Of a DNA stretch of 35,002 nucleotides, positions 30,495 through 35,002 are shown one piece after another. The stretch's first letter is position 1, and every line of letters begins with the position of its first letter. The notes below the pieces were generated by a model that did not search any database, was not told where the DNA came from, and was given only the letters and a program-made list of their open reading frames with translations. This stretch comes from Silene noctiflora (lineage: Eukaryota > Streptophyta > Magnoliopsida > Caryophyllales > Caryophyllaceae): assembly GCA_009801015.1 (NCBI GenBank), contig VHZZ01000002.1, forward strand, positions 592,828 through 627,829, given 5' to 3'. A program made the position numbers and the translations under genes.

Positions 30495-32780
30495 TTAATG
30501 TGCACGATCTTTTATAACTTCAAGATCCATTTCAGAAGGGTCAGTAGCCTGAATCTCATAGTGAACTCCATCTAAGTCGTGCTTGAAGTTCTCTTTTGAT
30601 GTGGCGTATAGCATCTTTGAACGAATACGTGAGGTGGATGGTGACCTGCAAAATCGACACAGATTGTCATTAATGATTGGATTTAGAACCTCACAAAGTC
30701 CCATTATCTCATTCCTACATCTTACTGAAACCAGTAAGTCGCATTTGAGAGGGTCTCATACTACAAGTCACAGAAAATTTGTAAGACCATCTGACTTCAT
30801 AATTTGTGTGGAACCGTCTCTAACTCTGGCTAAAGAATTTTGGTTATTAACCATAATAGAGAAAAGATCGTTATAAACAAGATACGACAACAGGATCGCA
30901 GATTTATGATGTTTAAGTGCCAAATAATCCTAGACCACTAGACGAACAGTCTGAGATTAACTACTCCTTGGAGAAACTCTCGCTGCTTAGAAAGTGTAAA
31001 GATTTATTCGTTACAAGAACTGATTCAAGAATTAGTAAAGTCGGACATTCAGAAAGGAATTTTACATAATCCCAAAACTCGTAGTCAACAAAATCTGTTG
31101 GGTTATAATCTTCATTGCATTCAACACCACATAATGACTTACTTAGATTAAGTTGACTGAACTTACAACGGTTTTCTGGATTCGAACAATTTGTAGGCAG
31201 AAAACTTGTCTTATATGAGACGGTGTTACATCTGAAACCAAATTATTAACAGAAGCAAGAAAAGAGCAGTTGAAAAAGGGAGCTAACCATGCAATGAAGA
31301 ATATTTTGCTCTTTTGACAATTGTCATAGGTCACAAAATCATAGTCATAGACTGCAAACCGACAGTCGTTTCCTGGCAATGCTGCAACAAAATCATCATA
31401 GCTCTCGCCTGGAGTGCCAGTCTTCTCAACCACAACCTCCTTTTTCTTCTCATCGATCTTAAATACCACGTAGCGATGACCTTTCTTCCTCTTTAGCTCA
31501 AGAAAAGCATCTTTGCTGTGATCTGAAATGTATATTCCCGACAAAGAATTGGACTGCATTTGGTCGGAAAAACAAAAGGAAGAGAAACTTGATCAGACTG
31601 GCTTAACCCTGGTCCTATAAATTGGCAAAAATTCCCAAGCGGAAGTGACTCACACAGTACATTCTGTAAGGCAGCTCCATTAACCTACGAATTACTCATT
31701 ACACTTAAATTCAACACTTATTAATTGTATGTTTCACAAATTCTATATAGGGACAGTCTATTAAGAAACTAACGCTTACTTTGGTAACATACAAATAAGA
31801 CGAGACTAAAAACTAGTAGGATTGTGACTCATTCAAGAATTCTGTCAAATCCTCAAACCTCAAACCTCAAACCAGATAACAGATAACAACGAGACAAAAC
31901 ACTGAACAATTCAATTACTTGCTCATAGAAGCGAGGGGTAGAACATTGTTAATAATCACCCACCACCGGCCATGATGCACTAACATTATGTAGGCGAGTT
32001 TTAAAGATAAAACAGTAGCCTTTTAAAGCAAGGGATAGATTGATGTTTACAGTCACCTGCCATGGTGCAGTGACAGTTCCATTACTTGCTCATAGAAGCC
32101 AAGAATTTCCGACTATCCTAGAAAAATAGAGGCGAACCTTCAAAATAAAACAATACCCTTTACTCCGCAATTGGCTCATAGCACTAAGGGTCTAAGACCC
32201 ATGTGTACATTACACAACTTACTGCATACCTAGTCTTCACAATGCAGGACTCTCGGAACACGAGTTTAACATGGTATCAAACTACCAACGTTCTCACTAA
32301 ATCACTAAATCAGCAGATGTAGAAGGTACTAAGGCCGTTGTACACGGGATGACGGTCTTCAAAAAGATAACTACAGCTAATCAAATTCGCTCCGTCTCAG
32401 TCATTTGTTTACCTTCTTTTATCTCCTTTGTGAGATGTATTTCAATCAAAGCTAATTCACTCTTGTACAACAAACTTCACAAAGATATAATCTTTCTAAC
32501 ATAGAGAGCTACATACCAACAATTAACTAAATCTCATATCTACCAAGTTAGGGTATTAATAAATAATAATACTCTCTCCGTCTCAATCATTTGTTTACAT
32601 TTGATTAAAAAATACCCCTCGCAAAGAATAAAAAAAGATAAACAAATGATCGGGATGAACATCAACTGAAAAAGTATGAAACTTGAACTAATAGCAAAGG
32701 AAAAATAGCATAAATAAATAAATAAATAATTAAATAAATAAATAAAAGAGAAAAAAGAAGTATACCCTTTTGAAAGACAT
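30495..32780 (-). CDS. Actin-depolymerizing factor (ADF/cofilin), ADF6-like (3 exons)
   Basis: Cytosolic/nuclear actin-binding protein that binds and severs actin filaments and speeds their turnover. Exons on the minus strand: 32780-32766 (15 nt), 31553-31288 and 30645-30495; GT-AG boundaries and phases agree (0, then 2), giving 143 residues against about 140-146 for plant ADFs. The joined start reads MSFKRSNSLSGIYISDHSK, close to Arabidopsis ADF6. The ATG at 31559 is not the start: it lies within ATGCAG at the intron-1 acceptor. ADF-H landmarks: KRKKGHRYVVFKIDE, the DCRFAVYDYDFVT strand, and the actin-binding helix [26 protein letters not shown] across intron 2. The end is YEIQATDPSEMDLEVIKDRAH. 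Introns are about 1212 and 642 nt. It converges on the ERF1-like gene. Family is certain, ADF6 subclass likely. Confidence 0.95.
32572..32660. mobile_element. Stowaway-like MITE in ADF intron 1
   Basis: CTCTCTCCGTCTCAATCATT with TTGTTTACATTTG at the left mirrors AGATAAACAAATGATCGGGA at the right. The end bases of the right arm are worn. A similar left half lies near 32391-32440. Confidence 0.55.
32710..32746. repeat. (AAAT)n microsatellite in ADF intron 1
   Basis: Repeated TAAATAAATAAATAAAT only about 20 bp inside the intron from the 15-nt first exon. Confidence 0.9.
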
Positions 32781-32960
32781 GGATGTTGAACAAACTGGGA
32801 AATTGGAGATGGGATTTGAGAATTTTAATGGAGTTTTTGAAGGATTTGAGGATTAGAATTAAGGGGAAAAAGTTGGTACCTTTGTTCTCTTTGGGGGAGG
32901 TGGTGGTGGTGTTTACTTGGTATCTACTATCTAAGGGGTGGCAAAGTTGGAGAAGCAAGA
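32781..32960 (-). other. Likely 5' leader of the ADF gene
   Basis: Read on the minus strand, the region before the ATG is rich in C, T and A (CACCACCACCTCCCCCAAAG, CCCATCTCCAATTTCCC), as plant leaders often are. The transcription start is not identified. Confidence 0.45.
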
Positions 32961-33129
32961 ATATTGGGTAGTTTGTCTCTATTGACTTTCAATTGTGGGC
33001 CTCAAGATTTGACTTTTTAAAAAAAATAAAAAAATAAAAAATAAAAATTATTTTTTGTATTAAAGAAATTTAATTAATCTTCACAAAAATAATTGAGTTG
33101 ATGTGAAATTCATAAAAGGGTTGTTAATA

Positions 33130-33325
33130 CTCGCTCTTATTTTATATATTCTTCCTTATTTCCTTATTCGGTTATTCGGATTTTCTTCCCTATTTCCTAT
33201 TTTAGGTTGATTTGTGTGGTCCAAATTCAATGGTATGTGGGGTAGTGTGTTTTGTGTGGTCCAAATTGAGTTTGTTATTTCTTGTGTAAAAAGGAAAGGG
33301 GGAGAATATATAGAATAGGAGGGAG
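33130..33325. mobile_element. Stowaway-like MITE in the ADF promoter
   Basis: Left end CTCGCTCTTATTTTATATAT and right end ATATATAGAATAGGAGGGAG are imperfect inverted repeats, flanked by TA on both sides. It lies about 350 bp upstream of the ADF start. A duplicated TTTGTGTGGTCCAAATT is in the centre. Confidence 0.7.
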
Positions 33326-34063
33326 TATACTAATGGGTAGCTTTCAAAAAAAAATATTATTGTTGAATTTACATTTAGGCTGGTTTATTCGAGCACAAAT
33401 AAGATTATACATCCATATGTATATGAGTATCGTACATCCAATACAAATCTAATTGAGCTTATATGTAATTTTTTTGAATTTTTGAAATTTTTGATTTACA
33501 TTTTAATTTTTTGGGTGTTAAAATTAAAATCTTATTGAATTTATATGTATTATTTTGAGCTAAAAATTTCTTATTAAGGCGCTCAAATTCTTTTTAATAA
33601 AGTTCGTAAAATATACATATAAACTCAAATATTTTATTATAAAGCTCCAAATCTATACTACCAGGTGTATACATCTGGTTGTATAGTCCACTAATTGTTA
33701 TTCGAGGGTAAGCTTACCTTCTCTATTACTTTTATAGCTTTATTCCACTGTTTAATTTGAGTTGTAAAAAGATTATACAGAGTAAAGGGAAAAAAACTCG
33801 ATCCTCGTAGGTAAGAATATAAGATTATTAAATTACGTTGTTGAAATAAAATATATCAAGTAAAAGGGAGTAAAAGTTGGTTGTATGAGAGTGATATTTA
33901 TAGTTATAAACTGAATTTAAAAGTAAATGAGTTGGTTTTAAAATAATTAATATTAAATTACCTTAGGAAAGACCGGTTATGAGATTAATAAAATTGATCA
34001 TAGCTTGAATTAATTAATTTTCTTGAAAAACAAAATGGCATATATATTTTATTTCCCAACTTA
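33326..34063. other. Gene-less AT-rich stretch
   Basis: No coding frame and no repeat that I recognise. Confidence 0.45.
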
Positions 34064-34266
34064 GGCTTTGTTCTTTTGTATTTAATTTCAGTTCAGTTCG
34101 GGTTAATTAAATTCAGTTCAGTTCAGGTTTATTAAGTTCAGTTTTGTTTAGTTTAAGCTTGTATTTTTTATAAGTTTAGTTCAGTTCAAATAAATTCAGT
34201 TTAGTTCAGGTTCTCTCGGATCAATTCAGTTCAATTTTGTCAATTTCATTCCAAAAGCACATGGCC
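34064..34266. mobile_element. Short PIF/Harbinger-like element with GTTCAG repeats
   Basis: Ends GGCTTTGTTCTTTTGTATT and the inverse of TTCCAAAAGCACATGGCC are flanked by TTA (34061-34063 and 34267-34269). It is filled with TTCAGTTCAGTTCGG-type repeats. It is the compact relative of 21125-21980. Confidence 0.82.
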
Positions 34267-35002
34267 TTAGTTTCGGCTTAAAAATGAGAACGATAGAGGA
34301 CAATATACATAATGGCCCATTTATTATAATAAGTATAGGGTCCATTAGCCCAGTATTATAATCTCAATAATAGCCCAATTCACCTTTTGGGCTGGGCTTA
34401 CTTGCTATGATACGGTAGGCAATACTTGTCAATTACCATTCCATCATGAATGGTAAATTTAACAAAATAAATGGGAGTTAGACCCTCTTTTTTTGGGCTT
34501 AATTTCAACTCGGTTCAGTTCAGTTTAGTTAAGTTAAGTTCAGTTTTATTAAGTGCGGTTTAATTTAGTTCAACTCCATTAAATTCAGTACACTTCACCT
34601 TTTTTTCGGCATAAAAAGAAGAGGGTCTTAGTTTTGTTTTTTTACTGTTTTACACTAATATAATTGTAAAACGAATCCAAATACAACCCTATTAGTGAGT
34701 TAAAGTGGTTACTAAAAAATCTCGATTTCCGATAAATTTGCGTAAAATCACCTTACACAAGTATTTGTGACTAAATTATTCCTCCATCCTAACTATTGTC
34801 CTTTTTTTACCAAAATTTATACAAAAATAATTGCTCCATTATTAAATAAAGTAAGTATTTACACTGTAAATCATTCGTGTCTTCCCATTTTGTTAGCTTT
34901 CCCTACGTCCACCCAAAATAAATGATAGGGCAATATCTAAATCGTATAAAAGCTGAGTCATTTAAATTGTTTTGATTGGTTGTTTTTTTTTTTTTTTTTT
35001 TT
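34267..35002. other. Terminal stretch: GTTCAG-type repeat and T tail
   Basis: A second GTTCAG-rich block (about 34495-34605, CGGTTCAGTTCAGTTTAG and CAACTCCATTAAATTCAG) has worn ends. The window closes in a run of T from 34982, possibly the tail of a retroposon continuing outside. No gene is seen. Confidence 0.5.

Noticed and set aside
31143-31559. A stand-alone 138-residue ADF starting at 31559
   Set aside because: The codons before TCC at 31553 are the intron-1 acceptor (ATGCAG). The tail after FFIAW is intron 2 translated. The spliced form restores a normal ADF at both ends.
32662-32958. Minus-strand frame ending in hydrophobic residues
   Set aside because: It covers the ADF leader, the 15-nt exon and the microsatellite-bearing intron, in a frame with no family motif.

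Overview
The window is nuclear DNA of a flowering plant, almost certainly a eudicot. It is AT-rich, its genes have introns, and it carries Helitrons, hAT, PIF/Harbinger, Mutator-like and Stowaway elements, tRNA-derived SINEs and one assembly gap of 458 N (14866-15323). The repeat styles (GTTCAG-rich PIF-like elements, a burst of GACGGATAGTG Mutator-like MITEs) suggest Caryophyllales, but I hold that loosely.

Four protein genes can be supported. (1) 1747-5402 (+) is a four-exon 2-oxoglutarate/Fe(II) dioxygenase of the hyoscyamine-6-dioxygenase-like type, apparently intact at 335 residues. (2) 6458-6859 (-) is a single-exon 133-residue ERF transcription factor of the ERF096/ERF098 type, with an AP2 domain and a C-terminal EDLL activation motif. 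(3) 27239-28054 (+) is a single-exon 271-residue ERF of the ERF1/ERF15 type, also with AP2 and EDLL-like motifs. (4) 30495-32780 (-) is a three-exon actin-depolymerizing factor most like Arabidopsis ADF6; its first coding exon is only 15 nt, so a plain ORF call puts the start in the wrong place.

Layout: 1-1.6 kb is transposon debris and a Helitron ending just before the TATA box of the dioxygenase. 1.7-5.4 kb is the dioxygenase, with a Helitron fragment in intron 1 and a partly triplicated intron 2. 6.5-7.0 kb is the small ERF, with a MITE directly upstream of its TATA box. 7-27 kb is a gene-poor transposon field. Its highlights are two tandem Helitrons (12265-16350), the second split by a third Helitron; hAT elements with perfect 8-bp target duplications; two PIF/Harbinger-like elements with 3-bp duplications; and at least a dozen members of one Mutator-like MITE group with 9-bp duplications. 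27-33 kb is the ERF1-like/ADF6-like pair, 2.4 kb apart and convergent. 33-35 kb is mostly repeats.

The genes do not form one pathway. The two ERFs belong to the same ethylene/jasmonate-responsive group. From memory, Arabidopsis keeps ERF1, ERF098 and ERF095 side by side on chromosome 3, and ERF15 close to ADF6 on chromosome 2, so this window looks like a transposon-inflated version of that ancestral block. The most unusual sequence signal is a run of near-perfect hairpins inside the ERF1-like coding region (27520-27636), in the poorly conserved linker just before the DNA-binding domain. I found no wholly new system.
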